A stretch of DNA of 60,000 nucleotides from Polytrichum commune (Eukaryota; Streptophyta; Polytrichopsida; Polytrichales; Polytrichaceae): assembly GCA_950295325.1 (NCBI GenBank), contig OX485807.1, positions 30,477,666 through 30,537,665 on the forward strand, in the 5' to 3' direction. Each line of letters opens with the position of its first letter. The first letter of the stretch is position 1. Positions 21,949 to 32,403 of the stretch are shown piece after piece. The notes below the pieces were generated by a model. That model saw only the letters and a list, made by a program, of their open reading frames with translations, had not been told where the DNA came from and made no database searches. Position numbers and translations under genes: made by a program.

Positions 21949-24418
21949 CCTCCGTGATTTGCAGCGCCATAATAGGACCATTTCACCAGGAACGATACTT
22001 GCCATAAACAAAAATCAAACACACTATAAGGATCCAGACAGTGCAATCCACATAAAAATTGGCTCCACTAATGGGTTTATGGCTTGGAATTTAGTGTTTA
22101 GGGTATAAAAGGTCCATTGCAATAGGATCTGTACCTGCACGAAATAAACATCCAGAACACTACAAGGGTCCAAGCAGCGCAACCCACATCTGAGATGCAA
22201 AAAGAGTCCCTTGGTGGGGGGGTGTCCCCTTAAGTACTGATCGTTTCCCTTGGATCCGTTTTCCAACATAGGATACTAGCCACCAACTACGTCCTATAAA
22301 TAAAAACCTAACATTACTACATTCCGTGTGCCAGCCTTACAATGGAATGTGTATTCATAGTGGACAACATGGATAGACGATGAGTCCACATAATGACAAA
22401 ACAAAAGGCATGTACGTATTTATGGTGGACAACAAAGAAAATTGGCTAATAATATATGAGCATTGAACATTGTTGAGGGGTGGTTTATAATATTGAAGTA
22501 CCTAATATTGAGAGGTCATTGTAGAATTAGGAGACATAAAATTATAGTGTCGTGTGAAACATCAACCACAACAACAACAATAGTACATGGAGTATAAAAA
22601 TACATGTCATTCAAAATTAAACTAGCATCTATTTTATTGTTTTGCATACGATGTAATGATATTCACTCCAATATCATGTTATCTCCTCTCATCTAGCATT
22701 TAAACTCGTAATTACATTTGCCACCATCCTACCATCCAACCCGTTTAATTTACCCACTTTTACACACCTATACATAATTGTATTAATACGTACACAAACT
22801 TTGAGCGCCTAGATGCCATGAAAGTAGCACATCTATTGTCATAGGTACTATGGGTTGCTTTAAAATCAATATTCTCAATTTCCTTTCTTAACCTTAGGGC
22901 CCCCTTCAATACATCAACATTTATTTCAAAAAAAATAATACTAGCATTCTTAATGTACTATACGTGAGAAAAAAAACAATTTTTAGTACCCCATGTACAT
23001 TATCTACAATAATGACTCAAACAATAGCAATTGTTGTTCTAAGTAACATTATGAGCCCAACAAAGCATAATGGAGAGAAGGGGAGGGTAGGGTATCCAAA
23101 TATTATAAAGGCAAGCAATATTAAGTTGGTGACAGAAGGGGGATACTCTCATTAGTTCATACGTGGTACCCTAAACCCTAAACCCTAAACCCTATACCCT
23201 ATAACCGCCCACCCCTGAACAAACACGACGACATACGGTACGCATGGTTAACTGAATAACTCCCAATACATGTGTAGCCTTAAGTGGAAGTAATTCAAAA
23301 CTATATGACTACCTTTAAATTTTGTAAAATAAAACCATAAACATTTCAAATGTGAAGCAAATTTAGGGGTAACCTTACCTTTCATTTTTTTAAATCTTTC
23401 TTTGGCTTTAAACCATTTGCTTTAAACATATACTTTTGATGAAAGGTTTTGGAGATCGTATATTGGTATTCTATAATCGAGTCCTTAACACAACTCACCA
23501 CCGAAAGAAAACTCCAAATATAAACAAGTTTGCTACTACTTATAAGCGATAATACAAGCTGAGGCCTATGTGTGGAAGGATTGGATGAATCCCAAAGGTT
23601 GTTTAATGTACATTAGGGATGTACATTCAACACATACCCATGCATTTTGTTTTAATACAAGCTTAGACCTATGTGTGGAGGGATTGAATTAATCCGTAAT
23701 GTTGTTTAAGGTATTACAAGCATATGAATTCACCCCATATCTCGATGTTTTGGTTTTGTTAATTGCGTTTCACAACTTATTGCGATAATTGAGGGATTCA
23801 CAAGTATTTCTTGGCAAAATTTCATGGGAATTTGTGGCCAATTGGTATATTGCCCCAATTGCATTTGAATCCCACCTTTGAGAAGAAAAAGAATTCTTAT
23901 ACTGAAGTTAATCAACAAGACATCCTTTTATTGAATATTATTACTATTCTCAAAATATAGAGTCCCCTCCATAGCTCAGGGGGTGCACTGTACTAAACAT
24001 GTACGAGTATACGTGAGTGCACAGGAGGGGTATTGATTTGGACCTTGCCGTATTGCATATACATATGGTATACATGTTATAATTTATAGTTACGTACATA
24101 TATGGAAGGCCTTTAAAAAGTATACAATAATTGTACTTGTATGGTACTGTTACTATACTACATATCATAAGTTTTCATATTGGATAAGTTTTCATAAGGT
24201 TTGGTTTGTTGGGAGAGTTTATAGGATGCGGAGGAAGTTTGGTAATCGTTGGGTGGAGTATAGGGATCCATTTGACTTGATGGACCGTCCATCAAACGTG
24301 GAGATTGGTTTATGTTGGTATCAAAAGGGGCTAACAACAAGTGGACATATGATCTTATTGATCATTTCATGGTAGACTTAGAGACAATAATTGCATTTGT
24401 ATACTTATGTTAATGACT
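21949..24418. other. Gene-free AT-rich interval
   Basis: I see no supported gene here. The open frames are short and without domains. A short CCCTAAA-type run is at 23168-23190 (three units, then degenerate ccctata). A mononucleotide-rich background and a pair of similar sentences around 23555 and 23665 (tgaggcctatgtgtggaaggattgga / agacctatgtgtggagggattgaa) point to old local duplication. Confidence 0.5.
23168..23195 (+). repeat. Short telomere-type repeat (CCCTAAA)
   Basis: The sequence is ccctaaaccctaaaccctaaa followed by ccctatacccta. This is the plant telomere unit but only three perfect copies, so it is interstitial and not a chromosome end. It supports a plant origin weakly, because short runs of this kind also occur by chance or in promoters. 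Confidence 0.6.
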
Positions 24419-24745
24419 CTCGGGGGGGGGGGGGGCAGTCATTGGTTGGAGTAGCAATATGCGTGCGAACAAATGATAGGGTATTTTTAAAACATGGGGG
24501 CAAAAAATTATAAATGGACTTAAGAGTAATATAGGGTATCAAAAATGGCACTGGACATCTTTAAAGTAGTATAGGGTATGGAATAATAGGTAATTTGGAA
24601 TTATAAGTAATGCAAGCCATTTTTCTATTAACCCAAAGTAGAAATTTATATAATGATAGCATGTGAAAAAAATAAGAGAATTGAAAGTAATACGCACCCC
24701 CCTATATCCTTATCTTTTTAACACACTATCCCCCCCCCCCCCGAG
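24419..24745. mobile_element. MITE with poly-G/poly-C ends and 8-bp target duplication
   Basis: 327 bp, starting CTC followed by about a dozen Gs and ending with about fourteen Cs then GAG, flanked on both sides by TAATGACT (24411-24418 and 24746-24753). The inner sequence is AT-rich with repeated agggtat words and no coding frame. An 8-bp duplication is typical of hAT elements, but the homopolymer termini are not the usual hAT ends, so the superfamily is open. Confidence 0.8.
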
Positions 24746-24753
24746 TAATGACT

Positions 24754-25439
24754 ATATATGAATGGATGTTTTTTTGTGTATACATATTGTCGCTTGTATA
24801 TTTATTGTTGCAATTGTATGTGTATTACTTCATTTCACAAAAAATAACTTGTATATAGGGGGTTTTTAGAGTATGCAGTGAACGCACGTGATTCTAGGTT
24901 TTAATGAAAGGTGCTCCCCCCGAGCTCCATAGAGGCCACACTAGAAATGGTAGTTAGTTTCTCTCATTGTTTGGAGTTCCAAAATGCTTTCTTTTTTATT
25001 ATTGATGTCATTTAATTCTTGACAATGACATAATAATTTACTCAACCTCACACCCTATAATTTCCTAAAATAATGAATACTTTCTAGAGCTCGTATGAAT
25101 ATTTCACTCATTATCAAAAGTGAAGAGAAGAGGCAACGAGATGGCTCATTTTATATTTAGAGTGACATTTAGTGTGACTTTTAACTTGCCTTAGCATAAA
25201 CATAAGATGTTATTATGACATAATATGATAATAACATCACCGAACTAAGTATAAATTAAACCCCTATTTCAATACCAAATATACACCAGTAGGGTGATGC
25301 CACGTAAGGGTATAGGCCGGCGATTGGGCGCGACATTTGGGGTAGGGACACATGGAGGCACGCCATTGTTTTAGAGTTCCAAGTACTCCAGCTCCCTTTC
25401 GCCCTCGCTCTTCGTGCTTTTCCTTCCTTCTCTATCATC
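24754..25439. other. Gene-free interval before the CT-rich tract
   Basis: Nothing is supported. AT-rich DNA becomes more GC-rich after 25300 (ggccggcgattgggcgcgac), which together with the following pyrimidine tract might be a promoter region for the plus-strand gene downstream. This is a suggestion only. Confidence 0.3.
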
Positions 25440-25735
25440 TCTTGCTTCTTTTCCTTCTACTGTTGCTCTTGCTTCTCTTGCTTTAGGGTTATAGGGTTTC
25501 AAAGTGCACCAACTCCCTTTTGCCCTCCTCTTCGTGCTTTTGCTTCCTTCTCTTGCGGCTCTTGTTTCTATTGTTTCTCTTGTTCATCTTCTCTTTCTTC
25601 TCTTGTTTCTATTGCTTCTCTTGCTTATCTTCTCTTTCCTCTCTTGTTTCTCTTGCTTCTCTTGCTTATCTTCACTTTCTTCTCTCTCTTCTCTTGCTTC
25701 TCTTGCTGATCTTGCTTTTCTTTCCTTACAATGCA
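25440..25735 (+). repeat. Pyrimidine-rich (CTTCTCTTG)n tract, possible 5' leader
   Basis: About 300 bp made of ctt, tct, ttg and ttc words in imperfect 9- to 15-bp units. The open frames here (Leu/Ser/Phe-rich) are an effect of composition and not genes. CT-rich leaders are common in plant 5' UTRs. A gtaagt-type donor follows at about 25782, so this could be a leader exon of the 27.34-kb gene. That is inference. Confidence 0.5.
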
Positions 25736-26537
25736 AAACCCATTCTTGTTGGTCAATTGCTGACGCGCGTCAGAGGTAGAGTAAGTTCTCCTTGTTTGCT
25801 GCTCATTAGCTCATTAGTAAATTTTGCTTGCTGCTTGCTTGCTTGCTGCTCATTAGATCATTAGGATGCTCATTGTTGCTTGCTACTGCTCATTAGGTTG
25901 TTTTCAGTTGTTGATTTCAATTGTTGCAAGGGTAATTAGTGTTTCAGATGTTGCTCATTAGGGTTTCAATTGTAGCTTCATCATGTAGTTCATTATATTT
26001 TTTGCATACAAATGAATAGTTTCCTTTCACTTGTGTTGCATGAATCTGATTTATGAGCAACTTTTTTTTGAGTAGTTCTCAATGTTGAATCATGCATGTG
26101 CACATTGAATTACTAGAGGTTTCTGACCTCAATTTTATTGTTCATTTGCAGTTGGTATTAGTTGCACCAGGAGCAGCTAGTTGTGGTTTAGGAGCAAACA
26201 CTCTAGAAAGGTAAGTTTTTTAGAACATTGCAATTGCATTTTGTATGATTGCAATTTTGGATTGTTGTGGTTTAGGGCTTAAGGTTAGCATGAGAGTATG
26301 TGAGATTCCAATTTCAAGGAATTCTGAATTTGTTTAGTACTTTGTCTATGGCTACATTCTAAGAATCATTTAGTTTTGGACATGTCAGTGTTCTGAAAAT
26401 GCCTTATGTTGTCAATCTGCAGTGCAGTATTTGCTATTGTAGTGAAGTAAGATTGCATTCTTCTTTGGAGGGCAAAACCATATTGGACGACAAGGTAAAG
26501 TCCCGAAAAACACGGAGCATTAATGAAAACATTGGAA
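25736..26537 (+). other. Probable leader introns or upstream region of the ParB-methyltransferase gene
   Basis: No coding frame. Splice-like sites occur (agagtaagttctcc near 25780, aaaggtaagtttttt near 26210), as expected if a non-coding leader is spliced to the exon at 27340. There are repeated motifs of the type tgctcattag. No transcript information is available, so exon boundaries are not assigned. Confidence 0.3.
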
Positions 26538-26800
26538 TACGCAAACGAAGCCAACTATTGTAATATTAGGCATATTACAATAGCCTTTATAATCCTTAAA
26601 GTTTCTGGACGCGCGTCCGTAAACTTTGTGGATCTTTGTGTAGGTGAGAAACAAGACTCTCAAACAACATATTACGCAAACGAAGCCAACTATTGTAATA
26701 TTAGGCATACTACAATAGCCTTTATAATCCTTAAAGTTTACGGACGCGCGTCCGTAAACTTTGTGGATCTTTGTGTAGGTGAGAAACAAGACTCTCAAAC
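26538..26800. repeat. 132-bp tandem duplication carrying the palindrome
   Basis: Two nearly identical copies (about 26538-26668 and 26670-26800), each starting acgcaaacgaagccaac and ending actctcaaacaa. Each has one palindrome, at 26602-26623 and 26737-26758. The overlapping open frames on both strands reflect the duplication only. Confidence 0.9.
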
Positions 26801-26815
26801 AATATATGTATAGAG

Positions 26816-27284
26816 TTTATGAACGCATGTCCGTAAATTCAATAGATTTTGCAAGTAGTAGAGACATTTCCCATCTAAAATATTTCCAAAGTTTACGGAC
26901 GCGCGTCTGTAAACTGGGAAGAACTAAGAGAATCAACTATATATAATATATGTGCAAAGGTTACGGACGCGCGTTCGTAAATTCTAGAAGTAACATATCA
27001 ACTGTTTTCATAAATTTTTTGCAAAGTCTACAAAACTAAGTGAGATACATAAATTGTATACTATATGTGCAGAGTTTACGGACGCACGTCCATAACTTGA
27101 ATACATAAATATTTACCACCATACTATACGTGCGAAGTTTACGGACGCGCGTCCGTAACTTCTAGAGATATTTGAGCATATAATATACGCGATATGCGTA
27201 TTTAGAAGAAATGTATCTTTTCATTTGGATCAACAAGATCTAATTGAGAGAATTCGCAAAACTTTACGAACGCACGTTCGTAAA
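26816..27284. repeat. Cluster of degenerate CpG palindromes before the start codon
   Basis: Six sites of the ACGGACGCGCGTCCGT family: 26816, 26892, 26960, 27075, 27138 and 27263 (each about 22 bp). Most are imperfect, but several changes are compensated on the other arm, for example the paired gaacg/cgttc at 27263. They lie 60-120 bp apart just upstream of an acceptor (catttgcag) that precedes the ATG at 27340, so they are probably in the first intron. Confidence 0.75.
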
Positions 27285-27339
27285 GTATGATCTATATCTT
27301 TTGACAAGAATTCTAACTTGTCTATCTTATCATTTGCAG

Positions 27340-28631
27340 ATGGCATCTAAAAAGAGACATGCAATTGAGATGTTCGTAGAAGCTCTCATTCCTCCGCTAC
27401 CAGAAGCCATCAAAGACATAAGTCCCAACGACCATTACAAGCCACAAGATGAAATTGTGGATAATTGGACAGTACTGGTAGAAAAGGACGAAAAGGAGAT
27501 ATTTGTGCTTAGATTTGCATATCAAATGAAGACAGACATAGATGAAGCTGAGAAGTGGATAAAGCTTAAATCGTGGACAGTAGAGTGTGTAGTGGCCCAA
27601 GGGGATTATGTAGTAATAGACCTTGAGAAGAAAGAATACCGAGTAACATTTATTTTGCACGAATCTTACCATCCATTCAAAAAAAATGAATGTGAAAATG
27701 GTAGTACAGATGCGGCTTGCTTCAATCTCCAGACGGAGTTCCAAGACTATGCATGCAATGCACCTTGGACGGGTAAGCGGCTTGGACGACTCTTGAACAA
27801 TGTAACAAGAGTAAATGGAGCCTTGCAAGAGGCCAGAAAGGGGAAAGAGAAGAAGAAACAAGTCGTTCTTGAACGGCCCAAGCGTGTGCCTAAACCAGTG
27901 CCAGAATCTCAAGGCCCTCGCAGAGTGGTGCATCAAGAGGGAGCAGACAGGCGAGTAAACGCTCTCACTCGCAGATGGAGTCATCTGGACTAACAGAGGG
28001 TCCGGATGTCAGCTCTACACTGACTGTCGCTCCTCTCCTAAAAAAGGGTCAACACCCTGACACCGAACTTTCGACAAAAATATTCCAAGAGTTCGATGAG
28101 AAGACGAAGGGATGCTGGCCCCTTGGCAGGTATTTTACTTTCGAAGTAGACGTCTACAAATGCCACAAAGGCACCGAAAGTATGAATACTTGAGCGAAAG
28201 AAAAAAACGGGGTATGGTGGCAAATGAACAACATCATGAACAACCCCAAGTTTGACAGGTAGACCATTTGTGTCACACCAAAGGATCATATCGTAGAAGT
28301 CAACGAAAAAAATTGGCCGATTCTCAAGAATGGAGAGTTCTACATAATCGACGGCCAACATAGTGTAATGGCTGCAAAAGCTCTCATTGAAGACGACGAG
28401 TGGAAAAGCCCATTAAAGGAGACAATCCGTTATTGGAAGGCATTCATCGTGCATTCCAAGGACTCGAACCAGCTCATAGCAATATCTGCCTTCATGAACC
28501 AGGGGAATAAAGTGAGGCAGTTCGAGGCTTCATGGGCAGCCAACATCGTGGCTGGGAGGACCTTGTGGGTGGAGCACGAATGTCCCCCAAAAGAAAGAGA
28601 TAATGCAGTCGTGAAGAACCCAAAATGGCAG
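27340..28631 (+). pseudogene. N-terminal exon with ParB-like DGQHS motif
   Basis: ATG at 27340 (MASKKRHAIEMFVEAL) follows catttgcag, a good acceptor. The first 215 residues are charged and unrecognised. A frameshift near 27975-27990 moves to the frame that holds ILKNGEFYIIDGQHSVMAA at about 28320-28375, close to the GxxHR signature of ParB/sulfiredoxin-like folds; the final Arg is Ser here. A helical region follows (AFMNQGNKVRQFEASW). In-frame stops are TGA at 28191-28193 and TAG at 28260-28262. It ends at donor cag|gtatgt. DNA binding or nuclease activity is unproven. Confidence 0.6.
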
Positions 28632-28763
28632 GTATGTTACTCAAATAGATTTACGGACGTGCGTCCGTAAATTTGGCCCTTCTCCTCCCACTACTTCAAA
28701 TATTTGAATTTAATCTGTACTGAATTCAATGTTCTGATTTCTTGCAATTCATGCCTCTTGTAG
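28632..28763 (+). other. Intron with one CpG palindrome
   Basis: A 132-bp intron from gtatgt to cttgtag. It contains an almost perfect palindrome at 28650-28671 (tttacggacgtgcgtccgtaaa type), taking up about one sixth of its length. Flanking exon frames join in phase. Confidence 0.65.
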
Positions 28764-29284
28764 ACATTCAGCAATGCCATATTGACAAAGTTCTCGAGTA
28801 TAGACATGAAGACAAACGGCATGAAAATAATGCATGAATTAAAAGGCGAACTCAAGCTCATCACTGCAACAGAAGAGACGTGGTCAATATGGTTGCGACT
28901 CTTCGATGCCCACAACAACGGTGACCTTGTCAATCCAGATACGGAGAACATTTACAAGAGCGACTCAAAAGTTAAGGTACCACCAATCCTACGAGAGTTC
29001 TTTCGTCCCCTCCAAGGATTGATGGACTCGGAGCTGTACAGGGCAGCAGAACACATTCTTCTAGAAACTCCTAGAAGAACTCTGCCCTATCCCAAAATCT
29101 TTTTGAAGCGGCCGAAGCACATGAAGCCATCCACGTACCACATTAAGGAATGGTGCAATTACAGAAAGAAGAAGACCATGGCTGTAAGGGAGATTAGCAA
29201 ATTGCTACCCACCCACAACCTCATTAATAGTGATGGTGAGATCGTGTGGGAGAATTGGAGGAAGCTGAAGGGTGAATGCCACAT
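28764..29284 (+). pseudogene. Middle exon, left part (before solo LTR-D)
   Basis: Open throughout, ending at the LTR-D target duplication CACAT. It encodes a helical, basic segment (FLKRPKHMKPSTYHIKEW, YRKKKTMAVREISKLLP) without a named domain. The frame resumes at 31363 (GVSMRALIRGASSFFAQ). In the MULE-borne relative the equivalent position holds the helical linker between the ParB-like and methyltransferase parts. Confidence 0.55.
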
Positions 29285-31357
29285 TGTGAGCCCAAAAGGG
29301 TGCCCACATTTAGTCTTAGACCCTTGAAACGTTAGTTGATGCACTTTGAAGTAGCATGTTACTTCACAAAAATATAAAAAGAGTGAAATGTTAGTCTTAG
29401 AAGTACCATGTTGTAAGAGGCTAGGATGTGAGTTGTTATTGTGTTTTTACCTTCGGAAGGATTTGAGTGAATGAGGATAGGTAAGGAGAACTTGGATTGA
29501 GTAGTTAGTGAGTAGGCTAGTACAAATGGATGGAGACAACCAAAGTGACTCAAGAGGCAAGTGCATTCGAATTGGGATGAATGGAGGATCACATGGAGCG
29601 CACAAGTGGACCACCTCATCATGGCCACTTAATGGGGGAGGCCCAAGGAAGAATGCAAGGTGGAGGATAAGCAAATTCTCAAAGCACCAATCAAATCACG
29701 AGTTAAGCATCGTGGTTTGAATTAAGTGGTGAGCGACGATTTGGGAAAGTAAGGGGAGAAAGTTATGGCGGCGGAAAACGAAGGAGGCTAAGTTTGGGTT
29801 GAAGCATCCCAAGTTTGGTAAAGTGTGGTAGGTAGAAAGCCAAGGCTAGTTAAATGTTCGAATTAGGATCCTTGTTGATCATTTGAGGGAGGAAGGCTTA
29901 GAAGATAGGATTGGCGCCTACTAAGTAGGAGGAAATCTCAAGGGCTTATCGTGAGCCTTGAGGGTGCTCACCCCCTCAAGCTTACTATATAATCCCTCAT
30001 TCTTCCCTCACTCATCCTCTCTTTCCTTTGTGCTCCAAGGCACCCCACGAGTTATAAGTGTGGGTGTGGGAAGCCATATTGGAGCACATGTGTGTGCTTA
30101 GTTTTTAGTTTGAGAGCCAAGGCTTGTTAGCTTTGAAGAGGGCTTGACCTCTTGGTAGAATTAGTGTTGACGTGAAGGATTTTAAAGTTAATTCATGATT
30201 CCAAATTGTGGTACTTAAAGTTCATGTTTTGAATACACGTGGTTGCAAGTTCCATGTTTAAGAGTTGAGCACTTGATGTTGTGATGAGTGCAAAAATATA
30301 CTTGTGTGGATTAGTTAGTCTTAGTGAAGTTAGGAAATTCTCTCTCCCCCTCTCCTCTCTAGGATTTTAGGATTTTAGGATTAGAGAAGAATTGTGTGAT
30401 TAGAAAGGGGTTGTTAGTAGAATTAGGGAAATTAGGTAGGAAGATTAGTTAAGGGCTTGAATAATTAGTGAGGTAGTTGGGGATTACAACTACAAAGTTG
30501 TGGGTTCATGAAGGAGCTGGGTTTATGAAGGAGCTGGGTTTATGAAGGAGCTGGGTTTGTTTAGTTAGAAAGTAAAGAGCTGGGTTTATGAAGGACCTGG
30601 ATTTATGAAGGAGCTAGGTTTATGTAATTAGAAAGTAAAGAGATGGGTTCATGAAGGAGCTTAGTAGATAGCCTACCTAATTAGCTCATAGACAAGTAGT
30701 TAGTTACATTATGCTAGTTAGTGTTATGTGTGGCTTTCACAAGTAAATGTATTTGAAATTGACTATAGAAGATAGTGTTTTTTTTAACACTTGCATCCTC
30801 TCTTTAAAAATAAACCACGTGCACAACTTAATGGAGAATGTGGAGCACTCTCGCGATGGCAAGACAAAGGAAGCAAAGACCAAAGGTGCGAGGGAGAGAT
30901 TGACATAAGTCACATAAGTATTTCGTAATACTTAAAGGCTTATGTACGGTATGGAGACACCAAGTGAGACCTCTTATAGTAGCGATACGGAATACACAAG
31001 TGATAGTTCAAGTGGTAGTATAGAGTCAACGGCACGGACTCCATTTAGGAGAGGGATATCCTTAAGGGCTTGTGTAGCTAAAGCAGCCGGATGGACGTTA
31101 GAAGCAAACAAAGACAAAATAGCACCCGAGCATAAGGAGGTTAAAATAACATAGTTAACTTGTGCATTCTCCACATACGTATTGAAATCGTACATTGAGT
31201 TGTTAAAAGTGAAATTCCAGTTAAATCCAAGACCACTTGAAGGGTGAACCTTGTACTATGGACTCATCCAAGTCCAAATCCAATACCGCGGAGGAATGTG
31301 AGCCCAAACCCACTACTCGGACTACGGACGCTTAAGGGTGGGGGGTTTGGCCTCACA
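29285..31357 (+). mobile_element. Solo LTR-D, plus orientation, CACAT target duplication
   Basis: 2073 bp from TGTGAGCCC to GGCCTCACA with CACAT on both sides (29280-29284 and 31358-31362). It matches 18965-21145 in inverse orientation with few differences plus minisatellite length change. A TATA box (tatataa, 29986-29992) precedes a pyrimidine-rich stretch, a plausible transcription start. It breaks an exon of the ParB-methyltransferase gene. Confidence 0.93.
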
Positions 31358-31362
31358 CACAT

Positions 31363-32165
31363 CAATGGCGTCTCCATGCGAGCTTTGATAAGAGGGGCAT
31401 CATCCTTCTTTGCCCAACGATCCAGAAGGAACGAAAAGAAGGGATCCATCGACGAGAGGGAGGCAGGGTTGTACGTGAACTTTCTCGATAGGAAAAAGAA
31501 CGCGAAATTTGGAAGGTTTGCAAGATTCTTCATGGTCACAAAGGGCATGAAGTTCGGCACATGGGACACCCATGCTTCAAGAGCCTCTGTGAGAGATGAC
31601 CCCAGGGGTTGTTTTTTCGCCATTTTTTATTTTCGTGCAATTTTTGGAGCTTGGAAACAAGACGTTGTGGGAACACCCTTCTACGACCCCTTCTTAAAAG
31701 CCTTCAAGAGCTATCGCTCGCCTGCCCTCTTCGAGCCTCATGTGTGGTTATGGATTGTAGAGCAAGAGAGGTCCACATCCATTGTCCATCTGTACACATC
31801 AACGATGGACCTCGAATACGATATATATGTACCACAGCACCTACATCCCAGTGAAGATAGAAGGGATCACTGTCATTCAAGAGGCAAAGGGGGGGAAGCA
31901 AGTGGGAGCTGTGCAACTTTATTTCTTAACACACAAGTCTTCCCCAACTGGGCAATTGCCCATTAAACCACACGAAGTGTTCAAGAAAGTCTACTCGTTG
32001 CCGCCACCACATCCCAAAGAGCTTGTTGAGGAGACAATGCATGCAATCTATCCGGCCTTCGAGCTCCGGATGGACTTTTATATAGGAGTCTTGAAGGCTT
32101 TAACTGTCATGAGTGAGACAGTTTACAACGTCTTCGGAGGCACGAAGTTTATGTATGCAGCATTG
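31363..32165 (+). pseudogene. Methyltransferase-like exon, ending inside motif I
   Basis: It starts in phase with 29284. Up to about 31610 the frame is basic (RNEKKGSIDEREAGLYVNF) and includes RDDPRGCFF, a possible but weak counterpart of methyltransferase motif IV. One or two frameshifts follow (31610-31800). From about 31800 the frame with KIEGITVIQEAKGGKQVGA, PPPHPKELVEETMHAIYP and SETVYNVFGGTKFMYAAL is real. The last block resembles the SAM-binding motif I of class-beta DNA amino-methyltransferases (hydrophobic run, then F-x-G-s-x-f-x-x-A-A), placed after motif IV as in that class. It ends at donor ttg|gtgagt. Confidence 0.55.
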
Positions 32166-32403
32166 GTGAGTATTTGTTTGTCTTTCAACCTACTTATCTT
32201 TTGCGTGGTTATTCTACGGACGCGCGTCCGTAAAATAACCCAGTATCAGGTGCATGTTAATTTTACGGCCGTACGTCCGTGAATTTGTCCATCTTTTGAG
32301 TGGTGGTTTTACAAACGCGCTCCCGTAGAATGTGTTGACATCTAGCCTCATTTATATGCCATCACCACAATTGTTCTTATCTAATTTTCTTGTTATGGTC
32401 CAG
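32166..32403 (+). other. Intron inside motif I with three palindrome sites
   Basis: 238 bp, gtgagt to tccag. It contains a near-perfect CpG palindrome at 32213-32234, a diverged one at 32262-32283 (tttacggccgtacgtccgtgaa) and a remnant near 32308-32330. The intron cuts the motif I helix of the methyltransferase-like domain; the MULE-borne gene has an intron at nearly the same place (38574-38671), which suggests shared ancestry. Confidence 0.65.

Noticed and set aside
23168-23195. Chromosome end
   Set aside because: Only three perfect CCCTAAA units in the middle of continuous sequence.
25504-25864. Two overlapping Leu/Ser/Phe-rich open frames resembling membrane proteins
   Set aside because: They come from a pyrimidine-rich tract with 9- to 15-bp units; both frames are open because of composition.
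27397-27984. 195-residue minus-strand frame opposite the ParB-gene first exon
   Set aside because: It is the antisense shadow of a better-supported plus-strand exon with a proper start and acceptor.
18965-31357. A single 12-kb transposon bounded by 2.1-kb terminal inverted repeats
   Set aside because: Each arm has its own distinct 5-bp target duplication and LTR-type ends, so they are two independent solo LTRs.
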